DNA of 64,000 nt from Haloarchaeobius sp. FL176. GTDB taxonomy: Archaea > Halobacteriota > Halobacteria > Halobacteriales > Natrialbaceae. The stretch covers positions 124,001-188,000 of the forward strand of contig NZ_JANJYH010000004.1 of assembly GCF_024609245.1 (NCBI RefSeq), written 5' to 3'. This document shows positions 16,814-25,515 of the stretch, piece after piece. The position numbers and the translations under genes were made by a program. The notes below the pieces were generated by a model, which was given only the letters and a program-made list of their open reading frames with translations, was not told the DNA's origin and did not search any database. Numbering within the stretch: position 1 is the first letter of the stretch; each line of letters begins with the position of its first letter.

Positions 16814-17104
16814 TCAGAACGAGACGGTGTCGGGTGCCTCCGGGCTGCCCGGCGGCGTCGGGTCGCGGTCGGAGTAGCCCTTCCGGCCGACGGCGTCCTC
16901 CGAGACGCCGCCGACGAGGGTGAACCGGACGTCTTCCGGCCGCTGGAACGTCTCCTCACAGCGGATCCCTTCGAGAACCTCCGCTACCGTGTGTGACCCG
17001 TGAGTCAGGTCGAGCTGCGCGTCGCCGAGCTCCGCGGCGAGTTCGTCGGCTGTCAGTGGGTAGGTCTGGTTCTCGATTCGCTCGTCCGTTCCGTTGCGGA
17101 ACAT
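16814..17104 (-). CDS. Small conserved haloarchaeal protein (DUF5789-like)
   Basis: 96 residues starting MFRNGTDERIENQTYPLTADELAAELGD. Layout resembles the short haloarchaeal family I remember as DUF5789: an N-terminal TYPLTADEL helix entry, a central LDLTHGSHTVAEVLEGI and a Gly/Pro-rich tail (GYSDRDPTPPGSPEAPD). Function unknown; the central part could be a small alpha/beta or winged-helix-like fold. A strong AT-rich promoter lies 20-30 bases upstream, suggesting high expression. Confidence 0.8.
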   Translation of the reverse strand: MFRNGTDERIENQTYPLTADELAAELGDAQLDLTHGSHTVAEVLEGIRCEETFQRPEDVRFTLVGGVSEDAVGRKGYSDRDPTPPGSPEAPDTVSF

Positions 17105-17123
17105 ACCACGTCCTCTGTGAAAG

Positions 17124-17134
17124 ATAATTATAAA
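17124..17134 (-). promoter_or_regulatory. TATA box of the 17104 gene
   Basis: TTTATAATTAT on the minus strand, centred about 25 bases before the ATG at 17104; one of the strongest TATA matches in the window. Confidence 0.65.
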
Positions 17135-17239
17135 CATTGTCCATAAACGACCTTCGACCGACCCAGGTTCCTTGTACACCTTAAGGTGAGCGAACCGACG
17201 TGTCGGAACGCGTTTCCCCCGGCCGGTCGAACGGCGGGT

Positions 17240-18022
17240 ATGGTGTACGCGGACCTCCACGTCCACACGACGAACTCCGACGGGACGATGACCATCGACG
17301 AGGTGCCGGCGGCCGCCGAGCGCGCCGACGTCGCCGTCGTCGCCGTCACCGACCACGACCGGACCCACCCGGCGCTCGACGCGCCGGTCGTCGAGCGGGA
17401 CGGCGTGACCATCGTCCACGGCATCGAGCTCCGCGTCGAAGCCGGCGACCAGCGCGTCGACCTGCTCGGCTACGGCGTCGACGACGCCGACGGCGACCTG
17501 CAGGCGCTCGTCGGCCACCTCCAGACCGACCGCGAGCAGCGCGGTGCGGCCATCATTGCCAACGTGGAGGACCGTCTCGACGTCGACCTCGGGCTGGAGA
17601 GCCGCCCCGGGCTCGGCCGCCCACACATCGCCCGCGCCGTCGCCGACCACCCCGACACGGACTACGAGTACGGCGCGGTGTTCGAGCACCTCATCGGCGA
17701 CGACGGCCCCTGCTTCGTCCCGCGCGACGTGCCCACCTTCGAGGAAGGTCGCGAACTGCTCTCGGCGGCCTGCGGGGTGGTCTCGCTCGCACATCCGTTC
17801 CGCTACCCGGACCCCGAGGCCGCGCTCGAACTCTGTGCCGACCTCCCCGCCGTCGAACGGTACTACGACTACGGGCACGCCGTCGATACCGAACTCGTCG
17901 AGCGCGCCGTCGAGGAGCACGACCTGCTCGTCACCGGCGGGAGCGACGCCCACGACGACGACCTCGGCATCACCGGGCTCGCCGAGGCGGAGTACGACCG
18001 CCTCGCCGAACAGTTCACCTGA
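17240..18022 (+). CDS. PHP-domain phosphoesterase
   Basis: 260 residues, single PHP domain. Metal-binding motifs: DLHVHTTNSDG (His7, His9), VTDHDRTH, a conserved GIELRVE Glu, VSLAHPFRYP and the C-terminal SDAHDDD. The family hydrolyses phosphoester bonds (histidinol phosphatase, polymerase PHP, 3',5'-nucleoside bisphosphate phosphatase). The length and GIE/AHP pattern resemble the stand-alone nucleoside/oligonucleotide phosphatase type (YciV/TrpH-like), but the substrate is unproven. The ATG at 17240 gives the normal family N-terminus MVYADLHVHT. Confidence 0.9.
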   Translation: MVYADLHVHTTNSDGTMTIDEVPAAAERADVAVVAVTDHDRTHPALDAPVVERDGVTIVHGIELRVEAGDQRVDLLGYGVDDADGDLQALVGHLQTDREQRGAAIIANVEDRLDVDLGLESRPGLGRPHIARAVADHPDTDYEYGAVFEHLIGDDGPCFVPRDVPTFEEGRELLSAACGVVSLAHPFRYPDPEAALELCADLPAVERYYDYGHAVDTELVERAVEEHDLLVTGGSDAHDDDLGITGLAEAEYDRLAEQFT

Positions 18023-18111
18023 ATCGGCACGCAGTGCCGCCCCGGGCGGGGGCACCGTCGGCATCGCCCGCGAGCGTAGCGTTCAAACCGTTGCACCGCC
18101 AAGATGGATCC

Positions 18112-18273
18112 ATGAAGTGCCACTACTGCGACCTCGATGCCGCGTTCGCGGTCGAATCCCAGGGCATCAAGGTCGGGCTGTGCGAAGAGCACTTCCGCGA
18201 CCGTCTCGACGACCTCGCGGAGGCGGACGAACTCCAGCAGCTCAAGGAAGAAGTCGACGTGGACCGAACGTAG
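18112..18273 (+). CDS. Small two-knuckle cysteine protein (DUF6757-like)
   Basis: 53 residues beginning MKCHYCDLDAAFAVESQGIK. CxxC at residues 3-6 and a C-x-x-H pattern in VGLCEEHFRD make a small treble-clef-like zinc site, followed by an acidic helix (DDLAEADELQQLKEEVDVD). Matches a short conserved haloarchaeal family. Function unknown; perhaps a nucleic-acid or protein adaptor. Confidence 0.82.
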   Translation: MKCHYCDLDAAFAVESQGIKVGLCEEHFRDRLDDLAEADELQQLKEEVDVDRT

Positions 18274-18299
18274 CGGGCGTTCTCTCTTCGACGACGCCG

Positions 18300-18674
<375 letters not shown>

Positions 18675-19001
18675 TCAGTACAGCTCGCCGCCCAGCGGCA
18701 CGTCCTCGTCCGGTGTGACCAGCACCGGGTTGCCGTCGTCGTCCGGGACGCCGACAGTCAGCGCCTCGGAGACGTAACCCGCGATGTTCACGGTGCCGAG
18801 GTCAGTCGCACAGAGCACCTGTCGACCGGGGAGTTCGGCCACGTCGTGGTGGTAGCCGAGCTGGGCGGCCGACCGGAGCTGCTCGTCGCCCACGTCGAGC
18901 GTGAGCTTCACGAGCTCGGGCTTTCGCGCCTCGGGGAACGGCTCGGCGTCGACGATCTCTGCGACACGAATCGTGCCGTCGAACGGGCCACTCATAGCCA
19001 T
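18675..19001 (-). CDS. tRNA-binding (CsaA/MetRS C-terminal-like) OB-fold protein
   Basis: 108 residues, single OB-fold tRNA-binding domain. Family signatures: IRVAEIVDAEPFPEARKPELVKLTLDVGDE, then LPGRQVLCATDLGTVNIAGYVSEALTVGVPDDDG. Such stand-alone domains (CsaA, Arc1p/Trbp111 type) bind the tRNA elbow or act as chaperones. Starts at 19001 (MAMSG) or 18995 (MSG) are both possible. Transcribed on the same strand as the ferredoxin 50 bases further on. Confidence 0.87.
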   Translation of the reverse strand: MAMSGPFDGTIRVAEIVDAEPFPEARKPELVKLTLDVGDEQLRSAAQLGYHHDVAELPGRQVLCATDLGTVNIAGYVSEALTVGVPDDDGNPVLVTPDEDVPLGGELY

Positions 19002-19073
19002 TCGGTCGCGCCGTCCCCACCTAAAGCTCCCGCAGCCTGCAGCTATTTGCCGCCCGCTGCCGTCGCATCGTTC

Positions 19074-19541
19074 ATGGAGAAGGTGACCATCGCGGACGCG
19101 AAACGGCGGATGGGCCCCGCCGACGTGAAACGGCCACTGACCGACGCCCTCGGCGCGACCGATTTCGCGCTCAACTACTACGAACTCGCGCCGGGCGACA
19201 GCCTCGGCTTCGGCTACCACCGCCACAGCGACCAGGAAGAGGTGTTCTACGTCCAGTCCGGCGTCGTCACGTTCGAGACGGAGTCGGGAGACGTACCGGT
19301 CGAGTCGGGCGATGTCGTCCGGTTCGCACCCGGCGAGTGGCAGCTCGGCAGCAACGAGAGCGACGAGCGCGCCGTCGTCCTCGCGATGGGCGCGCCGAAG
19401 GAGGCCGGCGAGCTCACCATGGTCCGGCACTGCGAGGACTGTGGCGAGCGAACGGAGCAGACGCTCTCGCTCACGGACGAACGCGACGCGGTCGTCAGCT
19501 CCTGCGTGGACTGTAGTGCGGAGACCGGCCGGTTTACCTGA
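19074..19541 (+). CDS. Cupin with C-terminal zinc-ribbon
   Basis: 155 residues. Residues 25-105 form a cupin barrel: GDSLGFGYHRHSDQEEVFYVQSG carries the metal-ligand His49, His51 and Glu55, and GDVVRFAPGEWQLGSN the second motif. Residues 117-150 add a zinc ribbon with CEDC (120-123) and CVDC (144-147). The fusion suggests a sensor or adaptor rather than a plain metabolic enzyme, perhaps binding nucleic acid or protein. Divergent from the tRNA-binding protein gene, so the two may share a control region at 19002-19073. Confidence 0.88.
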   Translation: MEKVTIADAKRRMGPADVKRPLTDALGATDFALNYYELAPGDSLGFGYHRHSDQEEVFYVQSGVVTFETESGDVPVESGDVVRFAPGEWQLGSNESDERAVVLAMGAPKEAGELTMVRHCEDCGERTEQTLSLTDERDAVVSSCVDCSAETGRFT

Positions 19542-19584
19542 GCCCCCACCGCCCTTCATGTCGGCGCGGTACCAACGTCCGCGT

Positions 19585-19962
19585 ATGAACGCCTGGCCAA
19601 CTATCGTCTACGATGACGACTGCGGGTTCTGCACGTGGAGCGCGCGGTACGCCGCGGCCCACGGCCCCTTCGTACTCGTCGGGTTCTCCGAGCTCACGGA
19701 CGAGCAGCTGGCGCGGCTCCCGCCGGACTACGAGTCATGCGCGCACCTGTTCGTCGGCGACGAGACGTACTCCTGCGGGGCGGCCGCCGAGGAGATCGTC
19801 GCCCGGATGGACTCGTGGGAGCACCTGCCGATGGCCGCATTCCAGTTCCTGCCCGGGAGCGTTCGACAGGCGATCCGCGAACCGATATACCGGTCGGTGG
19901 CGGACCATCGGGACTTCTTCGGGAGAATCCGACGCTGCGAGCCACCGGCTCGGAGCGAGTGA
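19585..19962 (+). CDS. DCC-family thiol-disulfide oxidoreductase-like protein (DUF393)
   Basis: 125 residues beginning MNAWPTIVYDDDCGFCTWSARY, the DxxCxxC signature that defines the DCC family, with Cys in a CxxC arrangement at residues 13-16. The rest (LPPDYESCAHLFVGDETYSCGAAAEEIV and a Trp/Pro-rich C-terminus) fits the family's short form. Predicted thioredoxin-like redox function in the cytoplasm; substrate unknown. Starts 43 bases after the cupin stop on the same strand. Confidence 0.87.
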   Translation: MNAWPTIVYDDDCGFCTWSARYAAAHGPFVLVGFSELTDEQLARLPPDYESCAHLFVGDETYSCGAAAEEIVARMDSWEHLPMAAFQFLPGSVRQAIREPIYRSVADHRDFFGRIRRCEPPARSE

Positions 19963-20072
19963 AATGGAAGTGGGAAAGTCGACGCATCCGGAGTTACGTA
20001 CGGGTGTAGTAAAATCTGTTTCGCTACCGCGACCAGTTGCCGGTAGGTCCCGGGTTCTTATGCCGGCGATGA

Positions 20073-20948
20073 TCACCCCGCCTCGTCGGACACGAACTCG
20101 ACGACGGCGTAGCCGGTGCAGACGAATCGCGCTTCACCGAACACCTCGCGGAAGCGCTCGGTCTCCTCGTCACCGAGGTCGACCGTACCCTGCTCGACAG
20201 CTGTCCGGAGCGGCTCGCGGCGGTCGGCCGACAGGACCCGGTCCTGTATCCTGACGAGCGTCGAGTTCTGGCCCACGCCGGCAGCGCGGAGTGTGAGCAT
20301 GTGGTGGCCCATGTTGTCGCCGACGAGGGTACGCAGCCTGTACACGCCGCCGTCGGTCCGGAGGTAGTCGGCCGACCGGAAGGTGAAGAACGCGTCCGGA
20401 ACGTCCGCGTGGCCGCCGGTGGTGTAGCTCCCCTCTGCCAGCAGCTGGTCGGCGATCTCGTGTTCGGCGTCGGTCAGATTCGCGTAGACCAGCACCTCGC
20501 CGCTGGCCTCGCTCTCGGCCGCCACCGTCGCTTCGACGCTGTACGTCGCCTCCTCGCCGAACCTGGCGTAGCTCGACGTGGGGTCGTACGTCTCACCCCG
20601 AAACCGGATGCGGTCGAACGCATCGAACACCAGCCGGTCGTCCTCGTCGACGGGCCCGTCCTCGGGCAGGTAGTCGACGCGACCGTCGGTCGCGGCGGCG
20701 TCGCTGACGAGCGTCCGGACGCGCTCGTTGGCGAGGACGGCGCTCGCGCCGTCGGGCACCGCCACGGGGTCGACGCGCTGGAGCTGCTGCACTGGCTCGG
20801 GCTCGGCCGTGAGTCGCGTCGTCGGGGCTGTCGTCCGGTTCGCCGTCGGCGTCCCGTCGTCGGCCGAATCGCCACCGAACAGACAGCCGCCGAGCGCGGC
20901 CGTCACTCCGAGACCGACTGTCGAAAGGAGGGCTCTGCGGGAGGGCAT
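20073..20948 (-). CDS. Tat lipoprotein, unknown function
   Basis: 291 residues. N-terminus MPSRRALLSTVGLGVTAALGGC has a twin-arginine motif, hydrophobic core and lipobox (Cys22), so it should be exported folded and anchored outside by lipid. A Thr-rich linker (about 23-45) is followed by a folded domain with VRTLVSDAAATDGRVDYLPEDG, DRLVFDAF and ATYSVEATVAAESE. The pattern of short helical blocks resembles the second lipoprotein at 26344 (both contain an Arg-x-x-Phe-Asp block followed by a Tyr-rich stretch). No enzyme motif. Confidence 0.83.
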   Translation of the reverse strand: MPSRRALLSTVGLGVTAALGGCLFGGDSADDGTPTANRTTAPTTRLTAEPEPVQQLQRVDPVAVPDGASAVLANERVRTLVSDAAATDGRVDYLPEDGPVDEDDRLVFDAFDRIRFRGETYDPTSSYARFGEEATYSVEATVAAESEASGEVLVYANLTDAEHEIADQLLAEGSYTTGGHADVPDAFFTFRSADYLRTDGGVYRLRTLVGDNMGHHMLTLRAAGVGQNSTLVRIQDRVLSADRREPLRTAVEQGTVDLGDEETERFREVFGEARFVCTGYAVVEFVSDEAG

Positions 20949-20990
20949 CGGACGTGGGTTCCCGACACGCGGGTAAGTGCTTTGTCCGGC

Positions 20991-21731
20991 TCAGCCGAGC
21001 AAATCGGCGAGTTCGTGCAGGCTTTCGAGCGTGTGGTCGGGCGCGACATCCTCGCCACCGGGGGGCGCTGCCCGCGCCTCGACCGGCGCCGTCCCGCCGC
21101 CCGGACACCACGCGACCCGTAGGCCGGCCCGGACCGCTCCACAGACGTCGTGGTGGAACGAGTCCCCGACGTAGAGCGCCCGGTCGGCCGGGACAGCGAG
21201 CTCCGTGAGGGCAGTTTCGAACGGTTCGGGGGCGGGCTTCGGTTCGCTCACCTCGTCGACGTACACCTCGGTCTCGAAGATGTCCGCGATGCCCAGGCTG
21301 TCGAGCTTGACCGCCTGCACCGTCCGTTCGCCGTTCGTGACGAGCCCGACGCGGTAGCCGTCCCGGGCTGATGCGAGTGCGGCCTCCGCTCCGGGCAGGA
21401 ACTCGACCCGGTCGCGTGCGAGCACCGCCCCGAAGGCCTCGTACAGCGCCCGGGCGTCGGCGGGGTCGCCGCCGTGGCGCTCGGCAGCCCGCTCGAACGC
21501 TCTGATCCAGAAGTCGGCGTGGGTGCGGTCCCGCGGGAACGGCTGTTCGCTGGCGACGGCTTCGAGGTCGGCGTAGCTGCAGAACGGCTCGACGCCCGCC
21601 CGGTCGAACGCCTGCGGCAGTATCTCGCTGCCGTCCTGCTCGTACGTCGTCAGCGTGTCGTCGAGGTCGAACAGCACCGCGTCGATATCTCTCGTCGGTC
21701 CAGTTCCGTCGTTCCGTGGTCGTCCTGTCAT
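20991..21731 (-). CDS. HAD-superfamily hydrolase
   Basis: 246 residues. Motif I DLDDTLT (residues 22-28) with both catalytic Asp, motif II LVTNG, motif III Lys in SEPKPAPEPF and motif IV YVGDSFHHDVCGA are all present, with a helical C1 cap after motif I. This is a haloacid-dehalogenase-like phosphatase, likely of phosphoglycolate/pyrimidine-nucleotidase type; the substrate cannot be told. It lies 42 bases upstream of the Tat lipoprotein gene on the same strand, so the two may be co-transcribed. Confidence 0.9.
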   Translation of the reverse strand: MTGRPRNDGTGPTRDIDAVLFDLDDTLTTYEQDGSEILPQAFDRAGVEPFCSYADLEAVASEQPFPRDRTHADFWIRAFERAAERHGGDPADARALYEAFGAVLARDRVEFLPGAEAALASARDGYRVGLVTNGERTVQAVKLDSLGIADIFETEVYVDEVSEPKPAPEPFETALTELAVPADRALYVGDSFHHDVCGAVRAGLRVAWCPGGGTAPVEARAAPPGGEDVAPDHTLESLHELADLLG

Positions 21732-21849
21732 GGATACTCCGCCGCGTGACGTGCGGCGGCCGGCGACAGCGTGGCCCAGCCACGGCTGTTGCCTGCTGAG
21801 AACGATATCGACTCGTCAGCGTGTCCCGTTCAGCGTTTCGGTCCCGCGC

Positions 21850-21987
21850 TCACAGCCGGCGTGCCAGCACGACGACGCCGAGGACGAGCAGGAGGACACC
21901 CCAGAGCACGTCGCTGCCGGGGAGCGCGGCGAGCACGAGGGTCACGATACCGGAGCTGACGAGCGACCAGCCGAGCGTCGAGGCCAT
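21850..21987 (-). CDS. 45-residue two-helix membrane protein
   Basis: A short frame reads MASTLGWSLVSSGIVTLVLA, then ALPGSDVLWG, then VLLLVLGVVVLARRL and stop. Two hydrophobic helices are separated by a PGSD turn, with a C-terminal Arg-Arg that fixes a cytoplasmic end. Codon usage has the strong G/C third-base bias of real genes here. Similar tiny membrane proteins are common in haloarchaea. Function unknown. Confidence 0.6.
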   Translation of the reverse strand: MASTLGWSLVSSGIVTLVLAALPGSDVLWGVLLLVLGVVVLARRL

Positions 21988-22078
21988 GGTCGTGCTTCGG
22001 ACGCCGGACGGGAATGGTTGGTGCCGCGGGTCGTCGGCCGCGAGTCTCCTTGCCGGCGCTCGCTCCGAATCGCTCCCA

Positions 22079-22193
22079 AGTAGGAGGTTCCTCGCTGGCG
22101 CCCCGAACCGCCCTGCTCACGGCTCGCTGCCGCTCGCCGTTCGCGAGTAGGAGGTTCTCACTCGCTAGCGCTCGTTCCGAACCTCCCTACTCG
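22079..22193. repeat. Direct and inverted copies of a GTAGGAGGTTC motif
   Basis: GTAGGAGGTTC occurs at about 22080 and 22147, each followed by a CTCGCTxGCGC-like segment. An inverted copy, GAACCTCCCTACTCG, lies at 22179-22193 and runs into the stop codon of the acyl-CoA dehydrogenase. The second direct copy and the inverted copy can form a stem of about 14 pairs with one bulge and a 21-base loop at the end of that gene's transcript. Confidence 0.55.
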
Positions 22194-23350
22194 AACGCCG
22201 CGATACCGGTCAGGTCCTGGCCCAGGATGAGCGTGTGGATGTCGTGGGTGCCCTCGTAGGTGTACACCGTCTCCATGTTCGCCATGTGGCGCATCGGCGA
22301 GTAGTCCGAGGTGATGCCGTTGCCGCCGAGCATCTCGCGGGCGACGCGGGCCTGGTCGCGGGCCATCCGGACGTTGTTCCGCTTGGCCATCGAGACGTGC
22401 TGCGGGCGGAGGTCGCCGCGCTCTTTCAGCTCGGCGAGACGGTGGGCGAGCAGCTGGCTCGTGGTTATCTGTGTCGCCATCTCCGCGAGCTTCTCCTGCT
22501 GGAGCTGGAAGCTGGCGATGGGCGTCTCGAACTGCTCGCGGTCCGTCGCGTACTCGCGCGCGACCTCGAAGCAGTCACGCGCCGCGCCGACCGCGCCCCA
22601 GGCGATGCCGTAGCGGGCCTGCGTGAGACAGGAGAGCGGCCCCTTCATCCCCTTCACGCCGGGGAGGACGTTCTCCTCGGGCACGAACACGTCGTTCAGG
22701 CCGAACTCGCCGGTGATAGACGCCCGCAGCGAGAGCTTCTCCGTGATCTTGTTCACCGAGAAGCCATCGCGGTCGGTCTCCACGAGGAACCCGCGAACGG
22801 GGTTGTCGTCGCTGGACTTGTCCCGGGCCCAGACGACCGCCACGTCGGCGATGGGTGCGTTCGTGATCCACGTCTTCGAGCCGTTGAGCACGTAGCCGCC
22901 CTCCGCCGCCTCGGCGCGGGTCTCCATCGCGGAGGGGTTCGAACCGTGTTCGGGTTCGGTGAGGCCGAAGCAGCCGATCTTCTCGCCGCGGCCCATGTCG
23001 GGCAGCCACTGCTCTTTCTGTTCCTCGCTGCCGAAGGCGTGGATGGGGTACATGACGAGCGCGCCCTGCACGCTGGCCATCGACCGCAGGCCGGAGTCAC
23101 ACGCCTCCAGTTCCTGCATCAGCAGGCCGTACGCCGTCTCGGAGACGTTCGGCAGGTCGTAGCCGTCCAGGTTCGGGGCGTAGAAGCCCATCTCGCCCAT
23201 CTCCGTGATGAGCTCGGTGGGGAACGTCCCCGCCTCGTAGTGGTCGGCGATATCGGGTCTGACGCGCTCCTCGACGAACTCGCGGGCGGTGTCGCGGATG
23301 AGCCGCTCCTCGTCGTCGAGGTCGGATTCGAGGCCGACGAAGTCGAGCAT
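22187..23350 (-). CDS. Acyl-CoA dehydrogenase (glutaryl-CoA dehydrogenase-like)
   Basis: 387-residue FAD flavoenzyme. Family signatures: CFGLTEPEHGSNP, GYVLNGSKTWITNAPIADVAVVWA, QARYGIAWGAVGAARDCFE, DREQFETPIASFQLQQEKLAEM, REMLGGNGITSDY and the catalytic Glu in YEGTHDIHTLILGQDLTG. The C-terminal YEGTHDIH with ILGQDLTG is the arrangement of glutaryl-CoA dehydrogenase-type enzymes, oxidising and decarboxylating glutaryl-CoA to crotonyl-CoA, but other short-chain acyl-CoAs are possible. The ATG at 23350 (MLDFVGLESDLDDEE) is preferred to one 18 bases upstream. No CoA-pathway partners adjoin it. Confidence 0.93.
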   Translation of the reverse strand: MLDFVGLESDLDDEERLIRDTAREFVEERVRPDIADHYEAGTFPTELITEMGEMGFYAPNLDGYDLPNVSETAYGLLMQELEACDSGLRSMASVQGALVMYPIHAFGSEEQKEQWLPDMGRGEKIGCFGLTEPEHGSNPSAMETRAEAAEGGYVLNGSKTWITNAPIADVAVVWARDKSSDDNPVRGFLVETDRDGFSVNKITEKLSLRASITGEFGLNDVFVPEENVLPGVKGMKGPLSCLTQARYGIAWGAVGAARDCFEVAREYATDREQFETPIASFQLQQEKLAEMATQITTSQLLAHRLAELKERGDLRPQHVSMAKRNNVRMARDQARVAREMLGGNGITSDYSPMRHMANMETVYTYEGTHDIHTLILGQDLTGIAAFE

Positions 23351-23521
23351 ACAGTTGGTCAGGACCACGTGCTGAAAAATACTCCTAAATGTTGCCTCGG
23401 ACCTGTCTGCCTGTTCCGGTCACGGTCGAACAGTCTCGCCGCGCTCGGCCGAAGGTTTACATATCTTGTAAACACTGACAGCCGGTGACAGCTTCGACCG
23501 CCCAGCCGGGTGCCCCCCGGA

Positions 23522-24343
23522 TTACGAGACGCGCTGTTCGAGCAGGCGGTCGCCGCTCTCGGCACACGTCAGCGCGACGACGTCGTAGGCGTTACAGCAG
23601 GATTCGACGGTCTCCTCTTTCATCTCGACGGCACCCCCGTCGGGGCACTCTTCGAGGAAGACGCGAAGCCCGTTGAGCACGCGGCCGCGGGCGACGGGGT
23701 CGAGGTCGGCCCAGGCGTCGCGGTCGAAGGCGGCGAGTGCGTGGCCGCCCGCGATGTCGACCCGCAACGCGGTGCGGGAGGGCCACTCGCCGGCGCGCTG
23801 GCCGTCCCGTTCGAGGATGACGGCCTCCGCGCGGAAGTCGAGGTCGTAGTCGCCGTCGCCGAGGCCGAAGACGGTGCGGACGTCCTCGGGGCCGGGGTCC
23901 TCGATGGCTGCGAGCTCCTCGTCCCAGCGCTCGGTGAAGGACTCGGTGAGGCAGACGTCGTCGATGTCGTCACAGGGTTCGATGGCGCCGGCCTCGGAGA
24001 GGTACGTCTCCGGGTCGACCTCCCGGGTGTCGCCGGCCGACGGCATCGGATGTTCGGGCTCCTTCCCGAACAGTCGGAGGACGGACTCGGGCATGTAGCG
24101 CTTGGTGAGCGTCGGCGTGCCCGGGACCAGGTAGCCACGGAGCCAGATGCTCGCCGCGGAGAGGACGAGCACGAGGAGCGCGGCACCCCCGGCGACTGTG
24201 GTACTCGCGTTCGCGGCCATCAGGAGGGCGACGTCGACGACACTCGCCAGCACGAGTGCGATGAGGACGTTCACCGTCGTGCAGGGCCAGCAACGGTTCT
24301 CCCCCGTGTACTCCGGCTCTCGGACGCGAGACAGCACGGTCAT
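23522..24343 (-). CDS. Membrane-anchored haloarchaeal protein of unknown function
   Basis: 273 residues. The N-terminus is cytoplasmic with CWPC near residue 18, then two hydrophobic helices (VLIALVLASVVDVALLMAA and GGAALLVLVLSAASIWL), then a soluble acidic domain of about 190 residues with CDDIDDVC, a strand pair DLDFRAEAVILERDGQ and ECPDGGAVEMKEETVESCCN. The Cys pairs may bind metal. Family not recognised. Divergent transcription towards the acyl-CoA dehydrogenase promoter is not possible, as both are on the minus strand with 171 bases between. Confidence 0.78.
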   Translation of the reverse strand: MTVLSRVREPEYTGENRCWPCTTVNVLIALVLASVVDVALLMAANASTTVAGGAALLVLVLSAASIWLRGYLVPGTPTLTKRYMPESVLRLFGKEPEHPMPSAGDTREVDPETYLSEAGAIEPCDDIDDVCLTESFTERWDEELAAIEDPGPEDVRTVFGLGDGDYDLDFRAEAVILERDGQRAGEWPSRTALRVDIAGGHALAAFDRDAWADLDPVARGRVLNGLRVFLEECPDGGAVEMKEETVESCCNAYDVVALTCAESGDRLLEQRVS

Positions 24344-24427
24344 GGTTGTTTACAGGAACGGCGCCGATTGTTATATTCGTTTCCCGGGTATCCGCTGGCG
24401 GGCAGTCGAACACGTGCCGGCCGAAGG

Positions 24428-25135
24428 TTAGTCGCTCGCGGTGGTCGCTCGCTCGTCGCGGACCGCGGCGGCGTACTGCAGGAAGTTGTCGAACAGCGTC
24501 TTGGCCTCGCAGGCCTTCGCGTAGTTCTCGTCGGTGATGCCGGCGACGACACGCGCCTTGCGCTCGTCGCTGAGCTCGTCCTTGCCCTCGGTGACGGTGC
24601 GGGCGGTCTCGGGGTCGTACTCGGGGTGGAACTGCACGCCGAAGACGTGGCCCTTCCGGAAGCCGTGGTTGCCGTACTCGTTGGTGGCGATCTCCTGGGC
24701 TCCGTCGGGGAGCTCGACGACCGCGTCGGAGTGGGTGGTGAAGACAGTGAAGCGGTCCGAGAGTCCGTCGAGCAGCGGGTCGGCACCGCTGCGCTCGACC
24801 TCGCGGTACCCGATCTCGTACTCGCCCATGTCGTCGACCTCGCCGCCGAGCGCCTCGGCGAGCAGCTGGTGGCCCCAGCAGACACCCAGGCAGGGGAGAC
24901 CGCGTCCGGCGGCCTCGCGGGCGTACTCGCGTGCGGCACGAATCCACGGCTCGTCCCAGTACACCGACGAGCGCGACCCCGTGACGACCACGGCGTCGTA
25001 CTCGAAGGTCTCGGGGAGCTTGCCGTCGGTGACGGAGAACTCCGCCACGTCGGCGTCTAGCTCCCGACGGAAGTTCCGACGGGTGTCCGCCCCGTCGTGG
25101 GCGGCGTTCAACAGCGCGATGCGGAGTCGGCTCAT
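24428..25135 (-). CDS. Class I glutamine amidotransferase
   Basis: 235 residues. Catalytic triad of class I GATases is visible: Cys86 in CLGVCWGHQLL, and His170 and Glu172 in FGVQFHPEYD. It is a stand-alone GMP-synthase-GATase-like protein; no synthetase domain is attached and no purine gene adjoins, so the amine acceptor is unknown (related proteins hydrolyse gamma-glutamyl compounds). The ATG at 25135 begins MSRLRIALLN as in homologues. Confidence 0.9.
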   Translation of the reverse strand: MSRLRIALLNAAHDGADTRRNFRRELDADVAEFSVTDGKLPETFEYDAVVVTGSRSSVYWDEPWIRAAREYAREAAGRGLPCLGVCWGHQLLAEALGGEVDDMGEYEIGYREVERSGADPLLDGLSDRFTVFTTHSDAVVELPDGAQEIATNEYGNHGFRKGHVFGVQFHPEYDPETARTVTEGKDELSDERKARVVAGITDENYAKACEAKTLFDNFLQYAAAVRDERATTASD

Positions 25136-25515
25136 GCTCGAAGCCCACGGCACGGCCCCTAATGGGCGTTGCGCCCCGGCGAATCCTGCCGAGGAGCGAT
25201 ACGCCGGGCACGCCTAACTCTGTAGGACGAACCTCTACTGTCGATCGTGCCGAATGTACGGATGCGGTCGACGTGTCGGAGCACTCCACGAGCGGCCGAC
25301 GGACGGACCGTGCCGTCGGCCACGGCGCGTCGGATTCCACGACCGCACCGCTTGCAAACCGACCCCACCCACCACCCCACCCCACCTGCCGCGACACACC
25401 GCACCCCTCGCCCACCACCGCCGCCCGCCCCCCGCTCGCGCCGGACAGTCCGGCCGTGCCATCCCGGGCCCTCCTACCATCCCTCCCTCCGAGCACTCGT
25501 CCCCGACCAGCGGCC
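25136..25515. other. 380-base intergenic region, strand-asymmetric and C-rich
   Basis: Between two minus-strand genes. Bases 25154-25260 look like the promoter side of the amidotransferase. Bases 25363-25500 are strikingly rich in C and poor in G on the plus strand, including four C-runs. No plausible gene; long frames through it are low-complexity Pro/Arg translations. Confidence 0.55.
25363..25383 (-). promoter_or_regulatory. Potential G-quadruplex sequence
   Basis: On the minus strand four G-runs of 4, 4, 3 and 4 follow each other with loops of 1, 4 and 1 bases, enough for an intramolecular quadruplex in the strand that is also the sense strand for both flanking genes. It lies 133 bases after the stop of the upstream gene and 228 before the amidotransferase start. 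Confidence 0.4.

Noticed and set aside
21830-22120. 96-residue Arg/Pro-rich frame
   Set aside because: Overlaps the more plausible 45-residue membrane protein in another frame and has shadow-like composition.
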